A DNA stretch of 61,461 nt from Bryobacterales bacterium. GTDB taxonomy: Bacteria > Acidobacteriota > Terriglobia > Bryobacterales > Bryobacteraceae. The translations under genes and the position numbers were made by a program. Under the pieces are notes generated by a model, which had not been told where the DNA came from, did no database searches, and saw nothing but the letters and a program-made list of their open reading frames with translations. Below are positions 18,197 to 27,677 of the stretch, one piece after another. The DNA is taken from assembly GCA_003142185.1 (NCBI GenBank), contig PLOR01000076.1, positions 1 to 61,461 on the forward strand. Direction: 5' to 3'. The stretch's first letter is position 1. Each line of letters begins with the position of its first letter.

Positions 18197-18497
18197 TGTC
18201 CGCGTCCGGCTGGTAGCGGTGCACTCGGTGCCATACGCAGTGTCATTCGGCTGCCCGGCGGCGGTGCATGCGCATCTGGTGGAACAACTGGTAGACTTGG
18301 CATCGCGGTGCCAGTTTCCGGTTGAGCCGCAAGTGGTGATGGCGCGTGGCTGGGTAGAGGGCTTTCAGTACGCGTTGCATCCCGACTCCACCGTGCTGGT
18401 GGGCACGCGAAAACATTTTTGGCGCACGCGGGAAGAAAGCCTGGCGCGCGACCTGGCTCGCGGCGGGCACAACGTCGCATTGATCCATGTGGAATAG
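18048..18497 (+). CDS. Universal-stress-protein-like protein upstream of kdp
   Basis: 149 residues with an alpha/beta Usp-like pattern: LEVVVPYTEWALAEATLQRAAVLAAGLNVRVRLVAVHSVPY (strand-helix-strand), then LASRCQFPVEPQVVMARG and HPDSTVLVGTRKHF. The Gly-rich ATP motif of classical Usp proteins is not evident, so nucleotide binding is doubtful. ATG 18048 follows GGAGG at 5-base spacing. It ends 7 bp before the small kdp leader ORF, so it is probably the first gene of the kdp transcript. Because a Usp domain is part of the KdpD sensor in many bacteria and KdpD is missing here, a K+-related regulatory role is conceivable but unproven. Confidence 0.7.
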   Translation: MRTQAGLHIDPGALAAGPGARELEVVVPYTEWALAEATLQRAAVLAAGLNVRVRLVAVHSVPYAVSFGCPAAVHAHLVEQLVDLASRCQFPVEPQVVMARGWVEGFQYALHPDSTVLVGTRKHFWRTREESLARDLARGGHNVALIHVE

Positions 18498-18504
18498 GTG
18501 AACC

Positions 18505-18588
18505 ATGCTGGACGTGATCTTCGTTCTCGTGACGATTCTGTTTTTCCTTGCCGCCTGGGCATTTACGAAAGGATGCGACCTGCTTTAG
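18505..18588 (+). CDS. 27-residue single-pass membrane peptide upstream of kdpF
   Basis: The peptide starts MLDVIFVLVTILFFLAAWAF and ends TKGCDLL. One membrane helix is followed by a K-G-C-D/E-x-L tail. Very similar tiny ORFs (helix then xGC[DE]xL) occur just upstream of kdpF in many bacteria but are usually unannotated. It sits between the Usp-like gene (7 bp gap) and kdpF (8 bp gap). A possible Shine-Dalgarno is TAGGTG at 18495-18500. It is probably a small accessory subunit of the Kdp system or a translational coupler; which is unknown. Confidence 0.7.
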   Translation: MLDVIFVLVTILFFLAAWAFTKGCDLL

Positions 18589-18596
18589 ACAAACCT

Positions 18597-18680
18597 ATGG
18601 AATACATCGTGGGATTGATTGTAGCGGCGGGCCTGGGGGTGTATCTGTTCTACGCCCTGCTGCGCCCGGAGCGTTTCTGA
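18597..18680 (+). CDS. kdpF: K+-transporting ATPase subunit F
   Basis: A 27-residue single-span peptide: MEYIVGLIVAAGLGVYLFYA, then LLRPERF. The Y-A-L-L-x-P-E-x-F ending is diagnostic of KdpF, which packs against KdpA and stabilises the KdpFABC pump in the inner membrane. Ten bases separate its stop from the kdpA start. Confidence 0.93.
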   Translation: MEYIVGLIVAAGLGVYLFYALLRPERF

Positions 18681-18690
18681 AGGGGAGCCG

Positions 18691-20421
18691 ATGACCACCA
18701 ACGGACTGTTTCAAATCGGACTTTACCTGGCGGTGCTGCTGCTGCTGGTGAAGCCGCTGGGCGCTTACATGGCCCGCGTGTTCCAGAGCGAGCGCACGTT
18801 CCTGCATCCGGTGCTGCGGCCTATCGAGAACCTGATCTACCGAATTTGCGGCATTGAGGAAGCGGCCGAGCAAAGCTGGAAACGCTATGCCGGCGGCGCG
18901 CTGGTGTTCAGCGCGGTGGGCATGCTGTTGACGTACCTCTTGATGCGTGTGCAGCAGTGGCTGCCGTGGAATCCGCAGGGGCTCGGCAACGTGGCGGCGG
19001 ACCTGAGCTGGAACACGGCGGCCAGTTTCACCACCAACACCAACTGGCAATCGTACACGCCGGAAACCACCATGAGCTACCTCACCGAAATGGCGGCGCT
19101 GGCCACGCACAACTTCTTTTCGGCGGCAATGGGAATGGCGGTGGCGATCGCGGTCGTGCGCGGCTTCTCGCGGCACTCGTCGAAAACCCTGGGCAATTTC
19201 TGGGTGGATTTCACGCGATCCATCGTTTACATTCTGCTGCCGCTCTCCATTGTGGTTGCGCTGCTGCTGTGCTCGCAGGGAGTGATTCAGAACCTGCATC
19301 CGTACACCAAGGCGGCGACGTTGGAGGGCGCGGTGCAGACACTTCCGCAGGGGCCGGCGGCTTCGCAGGAAGTCATCAAATTGCTGGGCACCAACGGCGG
19401 CGGATTCCTCAACGCCAATTCGGCGCATCCTTATGAGAACCCGACACCATTTACCAACTTCATTCAGATGCTGCTGATCTTCGTGATCCCGGCCGGGCTG
19501 ACTTATACGTTCGGCAAAATGGTGAAAGACACGCGGCAGGGCTGGGCGCTGCTGGCCGCCATGACAGTGCTGTTCCTGGCCGGCGTGTTTGTCGTCTACT
19601 CGGCCGAGCAGGGGGGCAACCCGATACTGGCGAAGCGAGGACTGCAAACCCAGGCAACGGCGACGCAACCGGGCGGCAACATGGAAGGGAAGGAAGTCCG
19701 CTTCGGCATCGCCAATACGGCGCTGTTCACGGTGATTACCACGGACGCGAGCTGCGGCGCGATAAACAACGCGCACGACAGCCTGACGCCGCTGGGCGGG
19801 CTGGTCCCGCTGGTCAACATCGAGTTGGGCGAAGTGGTTTTCGGCGGCGTCGGCTCGGGGTTATACGGCATACTGTTGTTCGCCATTCTGGCGGTGTTCA
19901 TCGCCGGGCTGATGGTGGGGCGCACGCCGGAGTACCTGGGCAAGAAGATCGAGCAGAAGGAAGTGAAGATGGTGATGCTGTCGGTGCTGGTGATGGCGTT
20001 CAGCATTCTGGGATTCGCCGCGGCGGGGATCAACCTGAGCACGGTGGGTAACAGTTTGACCAACCACGGGCCGCATGGGCTCTCCGAGGTTCTCTACGCC
20101 TACACTTCGGCGGTGGGGAACAATGGGAGCGCCTTCGCGGGGCTGAACGCCAACACGATGTACCTCAACGTCACCCTGGGCCTGGCCATGCTGTTCGGGC
20201 GATTTCTGATGTTGATTCCGTTGTTGGCGGCGGCGGGAAGCTTGGCAGCCAAAAAGCAAGTGCCGGTATCGGCGGGGACCTTCCCCACACACGGGCCGCT
20301 GTTTGTGGCGCTGCTGGTGGGCGTAGTGGTGATTGTGGGGGCGCTGACGTTCTTCCCTGCGCTTTCGCTCGGTCCGGTGGTGGAACATTTCCTGATGCAA
20401 CAGGGGAGGCTGTGGAGCTAA
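18691..20421 (+). CDS. kdpA: K+-transporting ATPase subunit A (K+-binding)
   Basis: 576 residues, 10 membrane helices, a member of the SKT channel superfamily. The four pore-loop regions are recognisable: TNTNWQ(S)Y, the [20 protein letters not shown] region (key GTNGGGF), [21 protein letters not shown] and [15 protein letters not shown]. It selects K+ in the high-affinity KdpFABC complex. A GGGGAGCC Shine-Dalgarno precedes ATG 18691. kdpB follows after one base. Confidence 0.98.
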   Translation: MTTNGLFQIGLYLAVLLLLVKPLGAYMARVFQSERTFLHPVLRPIENLIYRICGIEEAAEQSWKRYAGGALVFSAVGMLLTYLLMRVQQWLPWNPQGLGNVAADLSWNTAASFTTNTNWQSYTPETTMSYLTEMAALATHNFFSAAMGMAVAIAVVRGFSRHSSKTLGNFWVDFTRSIVYILLPLSIVVALLLCSQGVIQNLHPYTKAATLEGAVQTLPQGPAASQEVIKLLGTNGGGFLNANSAHPYENPTPFTNFIQMLLIFVIPAGLTYTFGKMVKDTRQGWALLAAMTVLFLAGVFVVYSAEQGGNPILAKRGLQTQATATQPGGNMEGKEVRFGIANTALFTVITTDASCGAINNAHDSLTPLGGLVPLVNIELGEVVFGGVGSGLYGILLFAILAVFIAGLMVGRTPEYLGKKIEQKEVKMVMLSVLVMAFSILGFAAAGINLSTVGNSLTNHGPHGLSEVLYAYTSAVGNNGSAFAGLNANTMYLNVTLGLAMLFGRFLMLIPLLAAAGSLAAKKQVPVSAGTFPTHGPLFVALLVGVVVIVGALTFFPALSLGPVVEHFLMQQGRLWS

Positions 20422-20422
20422 G

Positions 20423-22531
<2,109 letters not shown>

Positions 22532-22543
22532 AGGAGACTCGAC

Positions 22544-23122
22544 ATGAAACAGCTCATGATTGCGATTAAAGCGACGCTTCTACTGACGGTGTTGACCGGC
22601 CTGCTGTATCCGCTGGCGGTGACGGGACTGGCGCAGATTCTCTTTCCCCACCAGGCCAACGGAAGCTTGAAGGTGGTGAACGGCAAGACGGTGGGCTCCG
22701 AACTGATCGGCCAGAGCTTCACTAAAACCGAATATTTTCACGGGCGCCCCTCGGCCGCGGGCAATGGGTATGACGGCTTGAACTCGGGCGGCTCCAATTA
22801 CGGACCGACTAACCAGAAGCTGAGTGACCGTGTAAGTGACGATGTCAAGAAGTTTCGCGCCGAGAATCCGACCTACACCGGCCCCGTGCCGGCGGACCTG
22901 TTGACCGCATCAGGCAGCGGCCTCGACCCGCACATCAGCCCCGCTTCAGCCGACGTGCAAGTAGCCCGCGTGGCCGCGGCGCGCGGCGTGCCCGCGGACA
23001 CAGTTCGCCAGCTTGTGCTCGCACACACCGAAGGCCGGCAATACGGCCTCTTCGGCGAGCCACGAGTGAACGTGCTCGAACTGAACGTGGCATTGGACCA
23101 AGCGGCGCCCGTGCGGAAATAG
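22544..23122 (+). CDS. kdpC: K+-transporting ATPase subunit C
   Basis: 192 residues: one N-terminal membrane helix ([22 protein letters not shown]) and a periplasmic domain with [20 protein letters not shown] and [23 protein letters not shown] (core GLDPHISP), ending ELNVALD. The chaperone-like subunit C aids complex assembly and nucleotide affinity. A GGAG motif (22533-22536) precedes ATG 22544. Unlike most kdp operons, no kdpD/kdpE pair follows; the next gene is a DUF2254 protein on its own transcript. Confidence 0.97.
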   Translation: MKQLMIAIKATLLLTVLTGLLYPLAVTGLAQILFPHQANGSLKVVNGKTVGSELIGQSFTKTEYFHGRPSAAGNGYDGLNSGGSNYGPTNQKLSDRVSDDVKKFRAENPTYTGPVPADLLTASGSGLDPHISPASADVQVARVAAARGVPADTVRQLVLAHTEGRQYGLFGEPRVNVLELNVALDQAAPVRK

Positions 23123-23413
23123 GTGCCAATGCCCGCCTGCGGGCGCGCTTCTTCGAGGCTTCGCGAACGGCTGCCCAACTGGGCGGCGGGTTAGTTTGGC
23201 CGTGCGGCCGGTCACTTCCGCAGGTCGGCGGCGGCGCGACTATTTGGTCTCTCTCTAGCAGGTTGGGTCTGCCAACTGGAGTCACAAGACTAGAGATATC
23301 GTGCGGACCATCGCGGAGCATTTCGCCGCATTCTACAATAGGCGGTGCGGCTCAACGATGCAATGGGAACTTGAGCCGGCCGGCCAAAACCACAAACAAA
23401 CAGGTAGAGGATT
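23123..23413. other. Intergenic region after kdpC
   Basis: 291 bp with no gene. It starts with a short hairpin (CCCGC/GCGGG at about 23131-23144) of the same type as the second stem of the REP-like repeats. A TACAAT at about 23334 could be a -10 for the DUF2254 gene; no clear -35 is seen. No terminator with a T-run after kdpC. Confidence 0.4.
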
Positions 23414-24766
23414 TTGGACAAGAGGATTCCATTGGTGATCCGGCAGGTTGCGTACAATCTACGTGGCGGATTCCTGGTTCGTCCTCTAATCATCACGCTC
23501 ACACTCGGTTGCGTCGGTGCGGCGCTGTCGTTCCTCGAAGAGCTAATTCCCGGGTTCTCCGATTTCATTCCCAAGTTGCTCCTTCCGTCTCGTTCCGATC
23601 CACAAGTGGCGCAGGTGATTCTAGGGAGCATCGCGACCTCGATCATGACCGTGGTCTCGATCGTTTTCGCGATCCTGCTGATGACGCTCACGCTGGCCTC
23701 CATGCAGTTTTCCCCGCGCATCATCGTCAGCTTTTCCAGGGATCGCGTGACGCAATGGACGCTGGGGATCTTCCTCGGCACATTTTCCTACTGCATGGCC
23801 GCGCTTCCAGCGGCGCACTCGGTCCCGCAACCGTTCGCGCCGGTCGTCACGGTGCTGGGGGCGATGCTGCTGGCGCTAGCCTGCGTCGGCTGGTTGCTGT
23901 TCTTCATCCATCACATCTCGCGCGCGATCAGCGTCAACCACATCGTGGACCGGATCGCTTCGGAAACCGAGGCGATGATCGAGGAGTTGATGCGGTGGCC
24001 GCACCGGCCGGGCCGCCCGGAAGGCGACGATCCGCGACGGGGATACACCTGGGAAACGACGCTCACCAGCCAGGTTTCAGGCTACATCCGCTTCCTAGAC
24101 ACCCGGCGCCTGGTCGCGGTCGCCAAGTCGCACCACGTCAAAGTCGACGTCTTACGCCGCGTCGGCCACTTCGTCCCGGCCGGAGTGCCGCTGATGAAGC
24201 TTTCGAGGGGCGACCGGATGCAACTGGATGGGAGCGAAGAGCTTCGCGGAGCATTCGACTTCGGTCCCACCAGGACCCTGCAACAGGACGTGGAATTCGG
24301 AGTTTTGCAGATTGTCGACATCGCACTGAAGGCCATTTCACCCGCGGTCAATGATCCCACCACCGCGATCGGTTCGGTGGACCAGTTAAGCCGCATTTTG
24401 ATCCGGTTTGCGTCGCGTGAAACGCCGGAGTCGACTCTCTATGATCCGCCTGGGGTCTTTCGGGTTCACGTTCCATGGATCGGCTTTGAGCGGCTCCTGG
24501 ATTCGGCTTTCGAGCAAATACGCTTGTATGCCAGAAGCGACGTCGCGGTCAGCTTGCGCCTCTTGCGTGCGCTGGCTGACATCGCTGTCACTACACCCGA
24601 CCCGCTGTTCCGTCGAATTCTCGCGGAGCGCGGCCGGCGAATCGTCGAGGGTTGTGCAAGCTCCCTCGGCGAGGAAGAACTGGAGCCACTTCGTGCGAGG
24701 GCGGCGGCGCTCGAGAATCTCACTGCCCCACCTCAGGCGGGCGCCGAGAACCTGAGTGGGCCTTGA
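23414..24766 (+). CDS. DUF2254 family membrane protein
   Basis: 450 residues. Four membrane segments in the N-terminal third (LIITLTLGCVGAALSFL, ILGSIATSIMTVVSIVFAILLMTLTLA, TLGIFLGTFSYCMAALP, VLGAMLLALACVGWLLFFIHHI), then a long soluble region containing the family blocks SGYIRFLDTRRLVAVA, QDVEFGVLQIVDIALKAISPAVNDPTTAI. The last motif (ALKAISPAVNDPTTA) is the DUF2254 hallmark. TTG 23414 follows GGTAGAGGA. Function unknown; the family is suspected to be a channel or envelope protein. Confidence 0.88.
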   Translation: MDKRIPLVIRQVAYNLRGGFLVRPLIITLTLGCVGAALSFLEELIPGFSDFIPKLLLPSRSDPQVAQVILGSIATSIMTVVSIVFAILLMTLTLASMQFSPRIIVSFSRDRVTQWTLGIFLGTFSYCMAALPAAHSVPQPFAPVVTVLGAMLLALACVGWLLFFIHHISRAISVNHIVDRIASETEAMIEELMRWPHRPGRPEGDDPRRGYTWETTLTSQVSGYIRFLDTRRLVAVAKSHHVKVDVLRRVGHFVPAGVPLMKLSRGDRMQLDGSEELRGAFDFGPTRTLQQDVEFGVLQIVDIALKAISPAVNDPTTAIGSVDQLSRILIRFASRETPESTLYDPPGVFRVHVPWIGFERLLDSAFEQIRLYARSDVAVSLRLLRALADIAVTTPDPLFRRILAERGRRIVEGCASSLGEEELEPLRARAAALENLTAPPQAGAENLSGP

Positions 24767-24872
24767 GTTTGAACCGCCCGGGAGTTGGCGGCGTGGAGCC
24801 GCTTTTGCCAAGCCGTCCGCAGGGTTCATGCCTAACTATGAAGCCGTATTCCTGGCTGTCCAGCGCCGGGCG

Positions 24873-25799
24873 TCAAGCGCCGATGGAGTCGAAATCCGCC
24901 GCTTCCCCGGCTTTGGCGACTGAGATGCCAGGAGCGATCGCGCGCACCAGGCCGGCCAGCACGGAACCGGCGCCGGCCTCGAAGGCGCGCTCCACGCCGC
25001 TCGCGGCCAGCAGGCGCACGCTTTCCACCCAGCGCACCGGGTTCGGCACCTGTTGGTACAGGCCCTCGCGAGCTTCGGCGCCGGTGCGGATTTCGCGCGC
25101 CTGCCAGTTATTGACCAGCGGGCAAGCGAGATCGGCGAATTCGGTCGCGTCCAGATTGGCGCGCAGCCGCTCCTGCGCCGGTTGCATCAGCGCGCAATGG
25201 AACGGCGCGCTCACCGGCAAGGGCAGCACGCGGCGGGCGCCGGCGGCTTTGGCGAGCGTCATGCCGCGCTCGACGGCGCCGGCGTGTCCGGCGATCACCA
25301 CCTGGTCCGGCGAGTTGAAATTGGCCGCGCTGACCACTTCCCCTTGCGCGGCTTCGGCGAGGATTGCTTCGAGCTTGCCCTCTGGCAATCTGAGGATGGC
25401 GGCCATGGCACCCACGCCCGGCGGCACCGCCTCCTGCATGTAGCGGCCACGATGGCGCACCAGGCGGACGGCGTCGCGGAAGCGGAGGCTCTTGGCGGCG
25501 ACCAGCGCGGCGTATTCGCCCAGGCTGTGGCCGGCCACGAAATCGGGGACAAAGCCGCGCTCGCCGAGCACGGCCCAGGCGGCCACGGAGACCGTCAGCA
25601 ACGCGGGCTGCTGGTTCTCGGTGAGCTTGAGCTGATCGTCGGGACCTTCAAAACAGAGGCGCGAAATGGCGAAGCCGAGTGCATCGTCGGCTTCTTCAAA
25701 CGTGCGCCCCGCCACGGGAAACCTATCGGCAAGCGACTTACCCATGCCGGCGTATTGCGACCCCTGGCCAGGAAAAAGGAAAGCGGTTTTCGGTGTCAA
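24873..25799 (-). CDS. fabD: Malonyl-CoA:ACP transacylase
   Basis: Loads malonyl onto acyl carrier protein for fatty acid synthesis. 308 residues with LFPGQGSQ, the nucleophile Ser92 in AGHSLGEYAAL, Arg in VRHRGRYMQEAVP, NFNSPDQVVIAG and the catalytic His in PVSAPFHCALM. The start is TTG 25799; no Shine-Dalgarno is visible, and a perfect TATAAT (25811-25806, minus strand) ends only 6 bases before it, so the mRNA may be leaderless or nearly so. Other fab genes are not adjacent. It is divergent from the aroF leader. Confidence 0.95.
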   Translation of the reverse strand: MTPKTAFLFPGQGSQYAGMGKSLADRFPVAGRTFEEADDALGFAISRLCFEGPDDQLKLTENQQPALLTVSVAAWAVLGERGFVPDFVAGHSLGEYAALVAAKSLRFRDAVRLVRHRGRYMQEAVPPGVGAMAAILRLPEGKLEAILAEAAQGEVVSAANFNSPDQVVIAGHAGAVERGMTLAKAAGARRVLPLPVSAPFHCALMQPAQERLRANLDATEFADLACPLVNNWQAREIRTGAEAREGLYQQVPNPVRWVESVRLLAASGVERAFEAGAGSVLAGLVRAIAPGISVAKAGEAADFDSIGA

Positions 25800-25851
25800 A
25801 AAGGATTATAACTGGCCGCGGCGGAGCTTTGGTTCATTGAAAGAGCCCCGC

Positions 25852-25881
25852 TTGCCCTGCCGCTGCTACTTGGTGTAGAGT
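25852..25881 (+). promoter_or_regulatory. Putative promoter of the aroF leader transcript
   Basis: TTGCCC (25852-25857) and TAGAGT (25876-25881) with an 18-bp spacer. Initiation about 7 bases later would give an mRNA that begins almost at the leader peptide ATG (25891). Confidence 0.35.
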
Positions 25882-25890
25882 AAAACTTCG

Positions 25891-25950
25891 ATGCCGCGCT
25901 ACTACGCCAGCTCATTTAGCGGCCGGTTCTGGTTTAGCCAGATCCGGTAG
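25891..25950 (+). CDS. Aromatic-rich leader peptide of the DAHP synthase gene
   Basis: A 19-residue ORF encoding MPRYYASSFSGRFWFSQIR. Six of its 19 residues are Tyr, Phe or Trp, clustered as YY and F-WF. It lies 87 bp upstream of the type I DAHP synthase and is followed by a strong intrinsic terminator. The FWF codons (25927-25935) lie in the 5' arm of a hairpin (CCGG-t-TCTGG, loop, CCAGA-t-CCGG, 25923-25947) that also covers the stop codon region. This is the arrangement of ribosome-mediated attenuation, where stalling at scarce aromatic aminoacyl-tRNA alters RNA folding. No Shine-Dalgarno is obvious. Confidence 0.75.
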   Translation: MPRYYASSFSGRFWFSQIR

Positions 25951-25955
25951 AGCGG
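25950..25955 (+). promoter_or_regulatory. Candidate antiterminator arm
   Basis: GAGCGG here duplicates the first six bases of the terminator's 3' arm (GAGCGGGC) and can pair with CCGCTC in its 5' arm (25995-26000). It would be released or sequestered depending on ribosome position on the leader peptide. Confidence 0.4.
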
Positions 25956-25992
25956 CGTTGGTTGCGTCAGACGTTGATGGATTTCGAAACCG

Positions 25993-26024
25993 GCCCGCTC
26001 TTTTCGGAGCGGGCTTTTTGTTTT
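25993..26024 (+). terminator. Intrinsic terminator (attenuator) upstream of aroF
   Basis: A perfect 8-bp stem GCCCGCTC/GAGCGGGC around a TTTTCG loop, followed by TTTTTGTTTT. It ends 13 bases before the aroF start, so it would stop leader transcripts before the gene unless antitermination occurs. Confidence 0.88.
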
Positions 26025-26037
26025 AGGGGGAACGGCG

Positions 26038-27087
26038 ATGGTGATTTCGATGCGGCAGCACGCCAGCAAAGAAGAAATCGAACACGTTTGCGAGCGGATT
26101 CAGGAGTTCGGATACAAGGTCCACTCGATTGTGGGCGAGTCACGGGTGGTGATCGGCGTAGTGGGGGTCGGCGACGTCACCGCCTGCCTGGAATCGCTCG
26201 AGGCCACGCCTGGGGTGGAAACGGCGGTGCGTATTTCGGCGCCCTACAAGTTCGTCAGCCGCGAATTCCGCAAAGAGCGCAGCGCCATCAAGCTCAATGG
26301 GATCGAAATCGGCGGCGCCGAATTGATCGTGATGGCCGGGCCGTGTTCGGTGGAAAGCGAAAAGCAGATCATGCAGACGGCGGAGGGCGTCGCCGCGGCG
26401 GGCGCCCGCGTGCTGCGCGGCGGAGCGTTCAAGCCGCGCACATCGCCGTACGATTTTCAGGGCATGGAGCTCGAGGGGCTGAAGCTGCTGCGCAAAGCGA
26501 AGGAAGCCACCGGCCTCGCGATCGTCACCGAGGTGATGAGCGACAGCGACGTGCGACTGGTGGCCGAATACGCCGACTGCATGCAGGTGGGCGCGCGCAA
26601 CATGCAAAACTTCGCGCTGCTGAAATCGCTGGGCGGCTGCGGCCGGCCGGTGCTGCTCAAGCGCGGCATGAGCTCTACCATCAAGGAGCTGCTGATGTCG
26701 GCCGAGTACATTGTGGCGCACGGCAACCCCAACGTGATTCTCTGCGAGCGCGGCATCCGCACGTTCGAAACCGCCACGCGCAACACGTGCGACATCACCG
26801 CCGTGCCAGTGTTGAACGAACTGACGCACCTGCCGGTGGTTCTCGACCCCAGCCATGCCACCGGCAAGCGCAGCCTGGTGCCGGCGCTGGCACGCGCGGG
26901 CGTGGCCATCGGGGCCGATGGGATCATCGTGGAAGTGCACCCGTATCCGGAGAAGGCCGTCAGCGACGGGGCGCAGTCGTTGACGCTCGATGGATTCGCG
27001 GCGATGATGCGGGATCTGGCGCCCTATATCGAGATGTGGCGGCAGGCGCGCGCGGCCCAGAGCGCGGCGCTGGCGACCGTGGTCTGA
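26038..27087 (+). CDS. aroF: 3-deoxy-7-phosphoheptulonate (DAHP) synthase, type I-beta with regulatory N-domain
   Basis: First enzyme of the shikimate pathway: PEP plus erythrose 4-phosphate to DAHP. Residues 1-70 form a ferredoxin-like domain ([20 protein letters not shown]) like that which gives Tyr/Phe control in Thermotoga-type enzymes. The barrel follows: [53 protein letters not shown] and [10 protein letters not shown]. 349 residues. GGGGG at 26026-26030 serves ATG 26038. Expression is probably set by the attenuator just upstream. A second, unrelated type II enzyme is encoded at 39845-41212. Confidence 0.95.
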   Translation: MVISMRQHASKEEIEHVCERIQEFGYKVHSIVGESRVVIGVVGVGDVTACLESLEATPGVETAVRISAPYKFVSREFRKERSAIKLNGIEIGGAELIVMAGPCSVESEKQIMQTAEGVAAAGARVLRGGAFKPRTSPYDFQGMELEGLKLLRKAKEATGLAIVTEVMSDSDVRLVAEYADCMQVGARNMQNFALLKSLGGCGRPVLLKRGMSSTIKELLMSAEYIVAHGNPNVILCERGIRTFETATRNTCDITAVPVLNELTHLPVVLDPSHATGKRSLVPALARAGVAIGADGIIVEVHPYPEKAVSDGAQSLTLDGFAAMMRDLAPYIEMWRQARAAQSAALATVV

Positions 27088-27101
27088 GCGCGAGATTCGG
27101 T

Positions 27102-27124
27102 TGGCAGGCGAAAGCGCCTGCCCC
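27102..27124. repeat. Perfect 8-bp-stem hairpin, REP-like
   Basis: GGCAGGCG-AAAG-CGCCTGCC followed by CCA. No T-run follows, so it resembles the REP-like family (GGTGGGGCA...TGCCAAC read in reverse) more than an intrinsic terminator, although it may end the aroF transcript. Confidence 0.5.
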
Positions 27125-27203
27125 ACTCCGACGGCAATGTGGGACAGACGCCCGGGTTACGGGTCCGAAGCGGACTTCCGTCTGTCGACACACCCGCAAA
27201 AAC

Positions 27204-27677
27204 CTATAATTCCGCCACTGGCTCTGCCTGACGGGCGCCAACGCGGCCGGCGACGATGTCGGCCAGGAAATAGTTCTCGCCGTGGAATGGGCAGCCGGCC
27301 AGGCGGCGCAGCATGGCGATTTGGCCGACGTGGCTGAGCGCATCGGCAATCGGGCCCTGGAACAGCTTTTCGGCAGGGCACGCCGACGGTACATCGGACG
27401 CCAAACGGCGGTCGAAGGCTTCGAGCGCGGCGAAGAAACGCGCCGTGCCCTGCTCCCAGGCAAGCGGCGGTGAATCGTGCCAGGCCTGCTTGCCATCCGC
27501 CATCGAGAGCGACCAATCCAGCAGATCGCCGATGTGCGCCAGAATTTGGCCCGGCGTGCGCGGTTGCTCCCCCACCCGAAATGCCGCGAATTCGACCGGC
27601 GCCCCGCGCAACGCCTTGCCGCCGCGGTATGCCAGCGTCGCCAGCGTGTGGCGCAATAGGGTGGTTTTATCGTCCAT
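27204..27677 (-). CDS. DinB-superfamily protein
   Basis: 157 residues, predicted four-helix bundle. DinB-like features are TPGQILAHIGDLLDWSLSM near residue 40-60 and ALSHVGQIAMLRRLAG near 110-125, giving two of the usual metal-binding histidines; the third is not obvious. The family includes thiol-dependent metalloenzymes and many proteins of unknown role. Its ATG follows the RNB nuclease stop with no gap (TGAATG), so the two are translationally coupled. Confidence 0.8.
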   Translation of the reverse strand: MDDKTTLLRHTLATLAYRGGKALRGAPVEFAAFRVGEQPRTPGQILAHIGDLLDWSLSMADGKQAWHDSPPLAWEQGTARFFAALEAFDRRLASDVPSACPAEKLFQGPIADALSHVGQIAMLRRLAGCPFHGENYFLADIVAGRVGARQAEPVAEL

